Shown piece after piece: positions 50,136 to 58,270 of a DNA stretch of 64,000 nucleotides. Made by a program: the position numbers and the translations under genes. Below the pieces are notes generated by a model that saw only the letters and a program-made list of their open reading frames with translations, did no database searches and was not told the DNA's origin. Position 1 is the first letter of the stretch; every line of letters begins with the position of its first letter. The stretch comes from DATKEJ01 sp963768715 (GTDB taxonomy: Bacteria > Bacteroidota > Rhodothermia > Rhodothermales > DATKEJ01): positions 166,288 to 230,287 of the forward strand of contig CAVYJC010000009.1 of NCBI GenBank assembly GCA_963768715.1. The letters are read 5' to 3'.

Positions 50136-53065
50136 TGACGAACCTGCTCAGACATACGCTCCTCCTGCTCGCTTCGTTCGCGCTGACATGCGTGCTGTGC
50201 GATCAGCGTGCGTATTCACAGAGCAGCAGGATCGCGGGCGCCATTACCGATGCCGATAACGGTGAAACGCTGATCGGAGTAAACGTCATCGTGGTAGGGA
50301 GCTCGGCGGGCGCCGCAAGCGGCGTCGATGGTACGTACGAGATAGTGATCGGCCCCGGCGAGTATTCCGTGCGTGTGTCGTATATCGGTTACGAAACAAA
50401 GCTCTTCACCGGGATCCGGGTCGCGCGAGGCGAAACCACGCGTCTCGACGTCACGCTGGCACAGCAAATACTTTCGGCCGAGGATGAAGTCGTCGTCGTC
50501 GGGGATCGTCCGCTCGTCGACGTGGAAGAGTCGTCAAGCAGCTTCTCCATCAACAGGGAGCAGATCAGCGTTACGCCCGTGCGAGCGGTGCAGGGACTAA
50601 TCGCGAATCAGGTGGGCGTCACCCGCGATCCTACCGGCCTCTACATCCGCGGTGGACGTGCCAACGAGACGGGTTTCATCGTAGACGGGGTTTCAGCAAA
50701 AGATCCGCTAGCGGGTACCGGTTTCGGCCTCGATGTCGGATCCAATGCGTTCAGCGAGGTCGAGGTGACCACCGGTGGCGTCGGAGCAGAACGGGGTGAC
50801 GTAACCTCCGGCGTCGTCTCCGTGACCACCCAGGACGGGGGCAATACGTTCGCGGGTTACCTCGCGCACAAGCGGGACAATTTCGGGAGCCTGAACGACA
50901 ACTCCGATGCCAACTTCAACGAGGATCTGTACGAGTTCAACTTCGGCGGTCCGATCAAGCACAACAAGCTCTTTTTCTTCGTATCTGGTCAAGTTCAGCT
51001 TGAAGACGGCTTCACAAGGAAGACTTCGACACCCACGCAGCTGCGATCGAGCCTGGTCAATGGAACCTTCCTTCTTCCCCGGACCGGAAACCGCTGGAAC
51101 GGGCTGACGAAACTCACCTGGCAGATCAAGCCTGGGATGCGCCTTCAGACGTCCTACCAACGTTCACTCATAGCGAATCAGAACACGCGTCTGTTGCAGA
51201 TCACGGGAAACGAGTCCGTAATTCACCCCGGATTCCAGTACCTGTTCGTCGATCAGCCAGACGAAGCCAATACTTTCGCGCACGACACGAACATCATGTA
51301 CCTGAAGTGGTCGCACGTACTCAACGAGCGATCCTTTTACGAAGTCCAGGCCAGCAGGCTCTTCACCAAGATGCGGGCGGATGCCAACGGCCGCCCCTGG
51401 CGCCCGCAGAACGTGGATACCGAGCTGAATCCTGAATCCATCGTCGACTACCCAGCCGAGTTCTTTCTTGGCGAGAACGGTCTGCCGCCAAACGAAGACG
51501 TCGTTTTCGTGCTTCCCGGACCCGGTTTTATCAACAACGGCGGCATCGCAACGCGCTTTCACGACCATTTTGCTGAAGAGCTGACGCTGCGGGCCACCTA
51601 CACACGCTTCTCCACGAGCAAGAATTTTCGCCTGAATACTGGATTCGAGTGGAAGTTCAACGATTATCAGTGGATCGACATCATTCGTCCATGGGTCGGT
51701 GCGCCGATTATTACCGCTTCGGGTGACACGACGCGATCGAACCGCCTCGGCCAGAGCTCCGACATCTGGCGGGTGAAGCCGTGGCGCGGCGGCTTTTTCG
51801 GGACGGGGCAGATGCGATATCGAGGTCTGATCGCCAACTTGGGGCTGCGCCTCGAATACTGGGCGCCCGGGAAGTATGTCGACGACCTGGTCAAGGATCC
51901 GGCTGCTCCGATACTCGATTCGATTCGCAAGGATTATATGGACCAGTCGATCGGCCTCATCGGTCGCCGATTCAAATTCCGCCTGTTGCCGAAGATTCGC
52001 GTCTCCTTCCCGATCAAGGAGAACCAGGTCCTCTTCTTCAATTACGGACACTCGACCCAGCTCCCGCACCCGACCTTCGTGTACACGGGTCTGGATCCCT
52101 TCTACCAGGATCGATCTTTCTTTGCCGACCTCGGCAACCCGAATCTCAATCCGGAGGTCGACATCTCCTATGAGCTCGGATTTCGCAACCAGATCACGGC
52201 AAACGACGTTTTCTCGATCACCGCGTTCTGGAGAGACAAATTCGATTTTATCACGGTTGAAAACGTGCGCATTCCGGACCCGACAGGACGCGAGGTCACC
52301 AGGGCTTTCAGGGTCAATGGCGATTTTGCGCGAATCCGTGGGTTGGAGCTGAGCTATCTGAAACGGATTGGACGCTGGTTTCAGGGCCAATTCGCAGGAT
52401 CCTTCTCGAGGGCCGTCGGCCTGAGCTCGACAAACAACGATGCGCTCGCTCAATTCCTCCAGCGGGGCGATGCTGATAACACGTTCGAGACACCGCTGGC
52501 CTGGGACCGTCCGATCGACCTGAAAGCCAATTTCACCTTCAGCCGCGCCGACTCGCCGCTGCTCGGTGTGCCGGGCCTAAGCCACTTCCGCCTTTACCTG
52601 TCGTCGACATACCGGAGCGGCCGTCGCTACACGCCCGTGATCTTCCGCGGCTTCTCCCAGAATCCGTTCACGGGCGAGAACGACTGGCGTCCGATCTACG
52701 AAACCGATACCGACCCGGCCAAGCGGTACGCGGAAATCGGCAAACAGTGGTGGTGGTTCGACCTCTCGTTCCAGCGAGACGTCAACCTGTTTGGAAACAC
52801 CCTCGTCTTCGACGTCGAGGTGACCAACCTCTTCAATCAACTTAACAGCGAGATCGTCAATCCGGTCACCGGAGAGACGTATCCAAATGTCGACCCCGAG
52901 ACAACAGATTTTGTGAGTCTTCGTGGGGACCGCTCCTACGATCTTCCAAATGGAATTCGAGATCCGCGGTATGAGGATCCGACAACTTCCGGCCTGCCGC
53001 CGTTCAATCCCGCTCGCTTCCTGCCGCAGCGACACATAACCCTTGGACTTTCCTACAGATTCTAG
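50135..53065 (+). CDS. TonB-dependent receptor with carboxypeptidase-regulatory-like domain
   Basis: A 976-residue outer-membrane receptor. Signal peptide (about 1-28), a carboxypeptidase-regulatory-like beta domain (about 32-110; IAGAITDADNGETLIGVNV), the plug domain (about 125-245; YIRGGRANETGFIVDGVSAKD), then the barrel, ending in phenylalanine (LGLSYRF), the usual C-terminal outer-membrane signature. The architecture matches SusC/CirA-like receptors without a SusD neighbour; the adjacent lipoprotein may take that place. The substrate is unknown. The next gene, a PorV-family protein, starts one base after its stop. Confidence 0.93.
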   Translation: MTNLLRHTLLLLASFALTCVLCDQRAYSQSSRIAGAITDADNGETLIGVNVIVVGSSAGAASGVDGTYEIVIGPGEYSVRVSYIGYETKLFTGIRVARGETTRLDVTLAQQILSAEDEVVVVGDRPLVDVEESSSSFSINREQISVTPVRAVQGLIANQVGVTRDPTGLYIRGGRANETGFIVDGVSAKDPLAGTGFGLDVGSNAFSEVEVTTGGVGAERGDVTSGVVSVTTQDGGNTFAGYLAHKRDNFGSLNDNSDANFNEDLYEFNFGGPIKHNKLFFFVSGQVQLEDGFTRKTSTPTQLRSSLVNGTFLLPRTGNRWNGLTKLTWQIKPGMRLQTSYQRSLIANQNTRLLQITGNESVIHPGFQYLFVDQPDEANTFAHDTNIMYLKWSHVLNERSFYEVQASRLFTKMRADANGRPWRPQNVDTELNPESIVDYPAEFFLGENGLPPNEDVVFVLPGPGFINNGGIATRFHDHFAEELTLRATYTRFSTSKNFRLNTGFEWKFNDYQWIDIIRPWVGAPIITASGDTTRSNRLGQSSDIWRVKPWRGGFFGTGQMRYRGLIANLGLRLEYWAPGKYVDDLVKDPAAPILDSIRKDYMDQSIGLIGRRFKFRLLPKIRVSFPIKENQVLFFNYGHSTQLPHPTFVYTGLDPFYQDRSFFADLGNPNLNPEVDISYELGFRNQITANDVFSITAFWRDKFDFITVENVRIPDPTGREVTRAFRVNGDFARIRGLELSYLKRIGRWFQGQFAGSFSRAVGLSSTNNDALAQFLQRGDADNTFETPLAWDRPIDLKANFTFSRADSPLLGVPGLSHFRLYLSSTYRSGRRYTPVIFRGFSQNPFTGENDWRPIYETDTDPAKRYAEIGKQWWWFDLSFQRDVNLFGNTLVFDVEVTNLFNQLNSEIVNPVTGETYPNVDPETTDFVSLRGDRSYDLPNGIRDPRYEDPTTSGLPPFNPARFLPQRHITLGLSYRF

Positions 53066-53066
53066 G

Positions 53067-54074
53067 ATGTCACGATTCTCCATCCTATCAGTGATTCTCG
53101 TGCTTGCGGTCGGAGCCGGCTCCGCCGAGGCGCAACTGATCCCGTCCTTCGGACGCGATCGGGCGGGAACGTCGGGATTTCAGTTCCTGAAAATCCCGGT
53201 GGATGCGAGATCGGCGGCAATGAGCCAGGCCGTGGCCACGAACGCTGTCGACGCCAGCGCCCTGTTCTGGAATCCCGCACTCATTGCCCAGATCCCCGGC
53301 ACGACCGTATTGGGTGTCAGTCACACGAGCTATCACGCCGACGTAATGCTCGACTACGTCGCGGCCGCGCAGGACATAGGCGGCGTCACACTCGGTCTCA
53401 GCCTGCAGACGATGGACTCGGGAGAAATGGATGTGACTACCGAGTTCCAGCCGTTTGGAACCGGAGAGACGTTCAAAGTCCTCGATGTGTCGCTCGGCCT
53501 CACGGTTGCCCAGCAGCTGACCGATCTGTTTTCATACGGCGTGACGGCGCGCTACCTGGAGGAGGGAATTGCGTCGGTCACCCACCAAACCCTCGTGTTC
53601 GATGCCGGCATCTTTTACCGGATCGGAGAAACGGGCGCGCGGATGGCTGTGTCGATTCGAAGTTTCGGATTCGACAGTAAGAGTAAAGGCACCATCGAGC
53701 GCACGGTCATCTCCAGTACCGGTGTGAAAGTCGAGGACAATTTCGAGTCCATCACACCGGCGACCGAATTCCTCATGGGCGTCGCCTACGACGTCTTCCA
53801 GTCGGACGGTGGGAATTCCCTCCTGCTCTCGGCTCAGCTCAACAACCCGAATGACAATGCCGAGAGTTACAACGTCGGCGCTGAGTACACGTGGAATAAT
53901 CTGTTGGCCCTCCGCACCGGATATCGACTCGGCGTGCAAGAATCGAAGGTGCCAAGCCTGGGCTTTGGCGTAATGCTGCCTGGGATCGGTCCCGACGTTC
54001 GATTCGACTACGGCTTCAACCACCTGGAGAGACTGGGTTCGGTACATCGCATCAGCCTTGACGTAGCACTCTGA
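53067..54074 (+). CDS. PorV/PorQ-family outer-membrane protein
   Basis: A 335-residue outer-membrane protein with a signal peptide (cleaved near AEAQLIP) and the PorV-family N-terminus: GFQFLKIPVDARSAAMSQA, then ALFWNPALIAQ and VSHTSYHADVMLDYVA. It would form a 14-strand FadL-like barrel. PorV shuttles type IX cargo from the translocon to the attachment complex, and other members of this family serve related tasks. The ATG at 53067 begins one base after the receptor stop; an upstream start 8 codons earlier would overlap the receptor. Confidence 0.9.
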   Translation: MSRFSILSVILVLAVGAGSAEAQLIPSFGRDRAGTSGFQFLKIPVDARSAAMSQAVATNAVDASALFWNPALIAQIPGTTVLGVSHTSYHADVMLDYVAAAQDIGGVTLGLSLQTMDSGEMDVTTEFQPFGTGETFKVLDVSLGLTVAQQLTDLFSYGVTARYLEEGIASVTHQTLVFDAGIFYRIGETGARMAVSIRSFGFDSKSKGTIERTVISSTGVKVEDNFESITPATEFLMGVAYDVFQSDGGNSLLLSAQLNNPNDNAESYNVGAEYTWNNLLALRTGYRLGVQESKVPSLGFGVMLPGIGPDVRFDYGFNHLERLGSVHRISLDVAL

Positions 54075-54079
54075 GACAA

Positions 54080-55369
54080 ATGCCGGACCGAAACCTCATA
54101 TTCAGAACGCTGCTGCCGTCGCGGTTGAACCGGATGGCCCTGGCCGGTCTGTTGCTGTCCGTCACGATCGGGATGATCGGTTGCGCCGACATTTTTGGCG
54201 AGAAAGAGGATGCCACGACCGAGCAAATCTTCACCGAAGGACGGATCGATCCGAGTCAGCTGAAGGATGTAGGTTACGTGCCCCTCTCTCCTTTCTTCGT
54301 GAACGGCTTCAGCGGACCTTTCTCGAATCCTGTGGATGTGTTCGTCGGATTCGACGAGTTCATTTATGTCGTGGACGACGCGGGTCTGCATGTTCTCGAC
54401 CTGGCCGGCCGGCCGCAGGCCCTCGTTCCACTAGAAGATGCGACGTCGGTCGCGCAGGATCGCCGTCTGCACGTATACGTAACCGCCAAGCGAGACACAA
54501 CGCTCAACGGCCGAACGTGGCACCTCCCCGTGATCTATCGTTACTCCGGTCTATCGACGGGCATGCTGAAACTGGAGCATATCATCTGGCACCCGTTCGA
54601 CGACGACTCACGGAAGTTCAACCGCCGTGATCCGATCAGCACCGACGAGCAGGTTGAGTTTACGGGTGTGGCCACCCTCAATGACAACAGGATATACGTG
54701 TCGAGGCGTGGACCGGTCAACCAGACCAATACGACGGTCCTTCCCCACAATGCCGTTATGGAGTTTAATCCGGAAGGCGTCAACACGCAGACGATCGTGG
54801 CGCTCAATCCGAATATCCCCAGCCTCCGAAGCGCCATCGATCCGTCGGACGTACTTGGTTACTTCCAGCCTCCTCAGCGGATCGGTCCGACATCCGACGA
54901 CCGTTTTCTGTTGTCTCAAGCCCCCCTTGATGGCCGGGAGTTGCGTTTCTCCGTTGTTGCCATCAAATCGGTCGTGACTTCCAACGGGATCGAATACCGT
55001 CCCGACACGCGCTTCCTGAACTCTGTCGGCGATCCCGACCGCGGCGACGGCTGGCTCTTCGAAGAATTCAAATTCACCAAACCGGTCGACATGGCGATGG
55101 CCGGCGACGGTACGAATTATATCTTCGTGCTGGATGCAGCGAAGGACAGCCTCTTTGTCTTTACCGGCGACGGCGTCGAAGGCGTTGCACCCGCGCCGGG
55201 CTCAGGTCAGACGAAACCGGTCGTGGTCTCGTTCGGTGGACAAGGAGGGGGCGCACTGCAATTCGACAATCCGCAAGGCGTGGCCTACGCCGAAAAGATC
55301 GTGTACGTGGCGGATACGGGGAATAATCGGATTTCGAGGTTCAAGCTGAATACGGACTTCGAGGAGTAG
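54080..55369 (+). CDS. NHL-repeat (beta-propeller) lipoprotein
   Basis: A 429-residue lipoprotein with a lipobox at GMIGC (C35). The mature part alternates short strands in a propeller pattern and ends with clear NHL repeats (FDNPQGVAYAEKIVYVADTGNNRISRFKL). Such proteins are often six-bladed propellers at the outer membrane. It starts 5 bases after the PorV gene, so it is the last member of the lipoprotein-receptor-PorV-propeller operon. Confidence 0.85.
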   Translation: MPDRNLIFRTLLPSRLNRMALAGLLLSVTIGMIGCADIFGEKEDATTEQIFTEGRIDPSQLKDVGYVPLSPFFVNGFSGPFSNPVDVFVGFDEFIYVVDDAGLHVLDLAGRPQALVPLEDATSVAQDRRLHVYVTAKRDTTLNGRTWHLPVIYRYSGLSTGMLKLEHIIWHPFDDDSRKFNRRDPISTDEQVEFTGVATLNDNRIYVSRRGPVNQTNTTVLPHNAVMEFNPEGVNTQTIVALNPNIPSLRSAIDPSDVLGYFQPPQRIGPTSDDRFLLSQAPLDGRELRFSVVAIKSVVTSNGIEYRPDTRFLNSVGDPDRGDGWLFEEFKFTKPVDMAMAGDGTNYIFVLDAAKDSLFVFTGDGVEGVAPAPGSGQTKPVVVSFGGQGGGALQFDNPQGVAYAEKIVYVADTGNNRISRFKLNTDFEE

Positions 55370-55376
55370 GCATTTC

Positions 55377-55479
55377 GGGGTCCGGGGTCCGGGGTCCGGA
55401 GTCCGGGGTCGAGTGGAGAACGCTGCGTTTGGATACGCCGCACCCAGCACTCAGCACTCAGCGCGTGGAACCTGGAACC
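55377..55479. repeat. Degenerate 7-bp tandem repeat array (B)
   Basis: Five heptamers of the GGGGTCC type (55377-55411; units GGGGTCC x3, GGAGTCC, GGGGTCG) are followed by CAGCACT x2 and CAGCGCG (55445-55465) and TGGAACC x2 (55466-55479). Different units, same 7-bp period, in the gap between convergent genes. Confidence 0.8.
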
Positions 55480-55481
55480 CG

Positions 55482-56048
55482 CTACGGCAACCTCGCCGTG
55501 ATATCTTCAACAGTCAACCTCTCCGTCACGGGCGTCTCGGCCGGATATCCATACCAGAACATCCCGACGACCATTTCCAGATCCTGATCGGCCCCGAGTA
55601 GCTTGAAGAAATCCGGGTGGCGGGTGACGCGGCCGGTCCCCCACTTCGAGCCGATGCCTTGCGACCACAGATCCAGGAGCAGGTTTTCGATGGCGCAGGC
55701 GGTAGCCGCATAGTCTTCCATGAATCGCTGGTAGTCCTCCGACTTGCGGCAGGTGACTACGAGCCATGAGGGCATGGACAACCATCGCTGCAGCTTCATC
55801 TGGGCGGCGTATTCCCCTCGCTCCTCTTCGACAAGGCGGGCGTTCAATTCCGATATCGCGGCGGCAGTCGCCGGGCCGACGACGTAGAAGCGCCACGGCT
55901 GCGTCAGCTTGTGGTTCGGCGCCCATCGCGCTGATTCGATGGCGTCGAGGATGATGTGATCAGGCGGAGGCTCCGGCAGAAAGTTGTGCACGGTGCGACG
56001 TGTGTGGATGCACGCTCGCACACTGAGTGAATTCGGCTCCAATTCCAA
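55482..56048 (-). CDS. Nitroreductase-family protein
   Basis: A 188-residue FMN-dependent oxidoreductase of the small nitroreductase group. It has the N-terminal RRTVHNF and SARWAPNHKLTQPWRF FMN-binding blocks, CAIENLLLDLWSQGIGSKW and the C-terminal VGMFWYGYPAE. It would reduce nitro compounds, quinones or flavins with NAD(P)H in the cytoplasm. It is monocistronic, lying convergent to the propeller lipoprotein and divergent from the tRNA-Val region. Confidence 0.9.
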   Translation of the reverse strand: MELEPNSLSVRACIHTRRTVHNFLPEPPPDHIILDAIESARWAPNHKLTQPWRFYVVGPATAAAISELNARLVEEERGEYAAQMKLQRWLSMPSWLVVTCRKSEDYQRFMEDYAATACAIENLLLDLWSQGIGSKWGTGRVTRHPDFFKLLGADQDLEMVVGMFWYGYPAETPVTERLTVEDITARLP

Positions 56049-56148
56049 TCCTCGCCTGTCTGGTGAATCGCCGGCGCCGAACCCCTCGTCGCTCGATTAG
56101 CCTGGAGTTCCCGTCGCAACGACGTGCTCTCTCGCTCGGGGCAGGCTC

Positions 56149-56176
56149 TCGAACGCCGAACCTCGAACGTGGAAGA
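56149..56176. repeat. Degenerate 7-bp tandem repeat array (C)
   Basis: Four consecutive heptamers: TCGAACG, CCGAACC, TCGAACG, TGGAAGA. They lie in the gap between the nitroreductase start and tRNA-Val. Confidence 0.7.
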
Positions 56177-56230
56177 TTGTTGACAAGATACGCGTACGGT
56201 ATATTCACGCCCCTTACCGCAATTCTGAAA

Positions 56231-56265
56231 TTCAATTTTGCGTTTTGCATTTTGCATTTTGAATT
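56231..56265. repeat. Degenerate 7-bp tandem repeat array (D)
   Basis: Five consecutive heptamers of the TTGNATT type (TTCAATT, TTGCGTT, TTGCATT, TTGCATT, TTGAATT), ending 5 bases before tRNA-Val. The AT-rich array may overlap the tRNA promoter. Confidence 0.8.
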
Positions 56266-56270
56266 GTCTC

Positions 56271-56344
<74 letters not shown>

Positions 56345-56538
56345 CGTTCAAGCTATTGTACCAGGCTAAAATGCCAAAATAGGTGCAACATAGGTAAATC
56401 TTTTAGACGTTCACCGATTCGATGCTCGATGGGACGGGGAGGTCGACGAGTTGACTAATGCACAACAATGGAGTACCATTTTGCGTTAGACGCGGAGGAG
56501 CTTTGGATAGTCCAGAAATACGAGAATCGCCGAGAGAA

Positions 56539-56937
56539 ATGAATCCTCTTCTTCCGAAAAACTGGAGTGCCTTTCTCGTGAGTATCCTCTTGCTTATGAT
56601 CCTGCCTCTGGTTCCATTGTTCTTGGAGTACATGTTCAGAGACGAGATATCTATCAAGTCGTTGTCCATCACAACTGCTGTATATGCCATTTCGATAGGC
56701 GCGGCGCAGCGGGAGGCCGTCGTGATATGGTTGGGCGTTCTCATTAGCATGATCTATGTGAGTGTATTCGGATTTGTCGTCAGAGGGGAAGTCATGGGTG
56801 TGGTTGCGTACGCACCTCGATGGAGCATTTGGGCGTTTGTTGGTATTGGTCTTATGTCGCTGGCTCATGGATACCACAGATATCAAGCCCATGTTGTTGG
56901 GCGCTTAGATTTTCCTAGCCACGAACCTTTGGATTAG
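56539..56937 (+). CDS. Small multi-pass membrane protein, first of a five-gene run
   Basis: A 132-residue protein with about four transmembrane helices (about residues 9-30, 45-60, 62-85 and 93-110) and a polar C-terminus. I recognise no family. The open frame begins at 56458, but ATG 56539 after GAGAGA is the likely start. The next gene starts 4 bases after its stop. Base composition is less GC-rich than in the core genes, suggesting transfer. Confidence 0.55.
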   Translation: MNPLLPKNWSAFLVSILLLMILPLVPLFLEYMFRDEISIKSLSITTAVYAISIGAAQREAVVIWLGVLISMIYVSVFGFVVRGEVMGVVAYAPRWSIWAFVGIGLMSLAHGYHRYQAHVVGRLDFPSHEPLD

Positions 56938-56941
56938 AGTC

Positions 56942-57412
56942 ATGATTGTTGTTGATGTATTGATAGCGATAGGGGTTGGTCTTTCGCTCGCCGTCTTTCT
57001 TCGAACGGTCCACAACATGCGGACCCTAAATCGTACCACTTCGCAAGTCGTCCACTCTAAGGCAACGACAAATAAGGCATTTGAACGGCTGCATGGGTTT
57101 ACGATCATCCATGTCGATCCTAAGCCCGTCTCCGTTAGGAGCAACCCTATGGAGGACAGAATCCATTCGATCCTCCGGCCAGACGACGAAGTCAGGAGAA
57201 TCTCTGAGGACTGCTTCGTCGTTTCCCGTGGTGACTATGACCCGTGGCAACGAAAGATGATTGAAGTACACTCGCAAGCCATGCGACGGTCGATTGAGAC
57301 CGGAGCATTGCCACTTATTCTTGCACAACAGGCTCGCGTTGATTTCCATTCATTTTCTGAGCAAACGAAATGGGACCAGAAGCAACTCAAGAAAGTGACG
57401 GGAACCGGGTAG
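56942..57412 (+). CDS. Membrane-anchored protein with a possible degenerate GGDEF-like domain
   Basis: A 156-residue protein with an N-terminal transmembrane helix (about 2-20) and a soluble domain. Residues 78-94 (LRPDDEVRRISEDCFVV) resemble the core of GGDEF domains (R--D-v-R-gGDEF-v), with SEDCF in place of GGDEF, and the strand FTIIHVDP could be the first palm strand. If the likeness is real, the active-site glycines are lost, so cyclic-di-GMP synthesis is not expected. The match is only by eye. It starts 4 bases after the membrane-protein gene and overlaps the next gene by 43 bases. Confidence 0.5.
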   Translation: MIVVDVLIAIGVGLSLAVFLRTVHNMRTLNRTTSQVVHSKATTNKAFERLHGFTIIHVDPKPVSVRSNPMEDRIHSILRPDDEVRRISEDCFVVSRGDYDPWQRKMIEVHSQAMRRSIETGALPLILAQQARVDFHSFSEQTKWDQKQLKKVTGTG

Positions 57413-57573
57413 CGGACGAGAACAGGCTTTCGAGCGCAGTCCAGTCGCTTAATGCCTTTCTCGAAAGCAACGCGGTTGCAACCTTGCAGTCGGCCACTAA
57501 GGACTTGGCTCTGTCGGAGCCCGAGCTTCTTAAGTTGATCGAGCCGCAACTGTTGAAGCTTGCTTTCGATTGA
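57370..57573 (+). CDS. Small acidic/helical protein, unknown
   Basis: A 67-residue, mostly helical protein (leucine-rich second half: PELLKLIEPQLLKLAF). It overlaps the upstream gene by 43 bases and its stop overlaps the next start (TTGA). No family is recognised. It could also be a fragment of a longer protein if a frameshift joins it to the following frame. Confidence 0.4.
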   Translation: MGPEATQESDGNRVADENRLSSAVQSLNAFLESNAVATLQSATKDLALSEPELLKLIEPQLLKLAFD

Positions 57574-57878
57574 GGACCCCGTTCGTACGTGAGGGACTGC
57601 TGAGTGGTGAACCGAAGGAGGTGGTGGAGTCTCTCGAAAAGGCCTCGCTACTCGTTGATCGTCATTTGCGGTCTGTATTGAGTCACCCTGCTGCCATTCA
57701 ATTCTTTGCGAAGACAGTCTTCCAACGTGCAAGACCCTCAGGTGACGAGCCGTTCCAGGACAAGTCTCCTCCCAAGTTACAAGTAGAGGTTACGTTGCAA
57801 GATCGGGGGACTCGCTACACTTACTACTTCACATTAATCTTCGAGACAGCTCATCTAAGACGGTTTTTGAATCGGTGA
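57570..57878 (+). CDS. Small soluble protein, unknown
   Basis: A 102-residue protein starting at TTG 57570 inside the previous stop. It has an N-terminal helical half and a C-terminal beta-rich half (KLQVEVTLQDRGTRYTYYFTLIFET). No family is recognised. Its stop overlaps the next start (TGATG), so it is translationally coupled at both ends. Confidence 0.45.
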   Translation: MRTPFVREGLLSGEPKEVVESLEKASLLVDRHLRSVLSHPAAIQFFAKTVFQRARPSGDEPFQDKSPPKLQVEVTLQDRGTRYTYYFTLIFETAHLRRFLNR

Positions 57879-58087
57879 TGGGCTTGGATGACGTTTTATT
57901 TTGGTCAAAGGCACTCATTGAAGCCGCAGATGCCGAGTTGCAAGAGTGGAGCAAAGAAGCAAAGACATTGAAGTTGACACTTCCGCCAGGAAGAGACTGG
58001 GAGAATTGGGCTGCAACACTAATAGAGAAGCTCGCTTCAATTCGGCAAACTCTCGTCAGCGCCTACGGGGTGGGGGTCGAAGAATAA
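57878..58087 (+). CDS. Small helical protein, unknown
   Basis: A 69-residue helical, tryptophan-rich acidic protein (WSKALIEAADAELQEWSKEAK). It starts at the ATG of TGATG and is the last gene of the run. The gene ends 12 bases before decayed phage sequence on the opposite strand. Confidence 0.45.
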   Translation: MGLDDVLFWSKALIEAADAELQEWSKEAKTLKLTLPPGRDWENWAATLIEKLASIRQTLVSAYGVGVEE

Positions 58088-58098
58088 GAGAAGGAGAA

Positions 58099-58246
58099 TT
58101 AAGTCTCGCGGCCCAATCGATTCACCTGCTGCTCCCCAATGTTCACCTGCCCCTGGTTGTGAATCATGATCTTGGGTGAATACCTCCGAAGGTCCCTGAG
58201 CGCTCGTAGCGTTCCGCATGTACATCCGCTGGAACCGACCCGCCAT
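58099..58246 (-). pseudogene. Remnant of a small phage packaging-region protein
   Basis: Two minus-strand frames join to give MAGRFQRMYMRN then LRALRDLRRYSPKI and HNQGQVNIGEQQVN, ending at a TAA (58099-58101). The leucine/arginine helix followed by a QVNIG-x-QQVN tail resembles small proteins encoded beside phage terminases (established only from memory of the pattern). A frame change between the two halves shows decay. Confidence 0.5.
58121..58163. repeat. 43-bp direct repeat, copy 1
   Basis: 41 of 43 bases match the copy at 59249-59291. Both differences are at third codon positions (Asn AAC/AAT) when read on the minus strand, so the repeat is coding-derived. Confidence 0.85.
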
Positions 58247-58270
58247 CTTTAACGCTTCTACCGAGGAAGG

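Noticed and set aside
51164..52453. A 429-codon minus-strand open frame opposite the TonB receptor
   Set aside because: It mirrors the codon bias of the receptor on the plus strand and has no motifs; the receptor is unmistakable.
55377..56265. CRISPR-like repeats
   Set aside because: The arrays have a 7-bp period with no spacers, and no cas genes are nearby.
56942..57412. Minimal CRISPR polymerase (mCpol) with a membrane effector
   Set aside because: The characteristic GGDD motif is absent; only a weak GGDEF-like core is seen.
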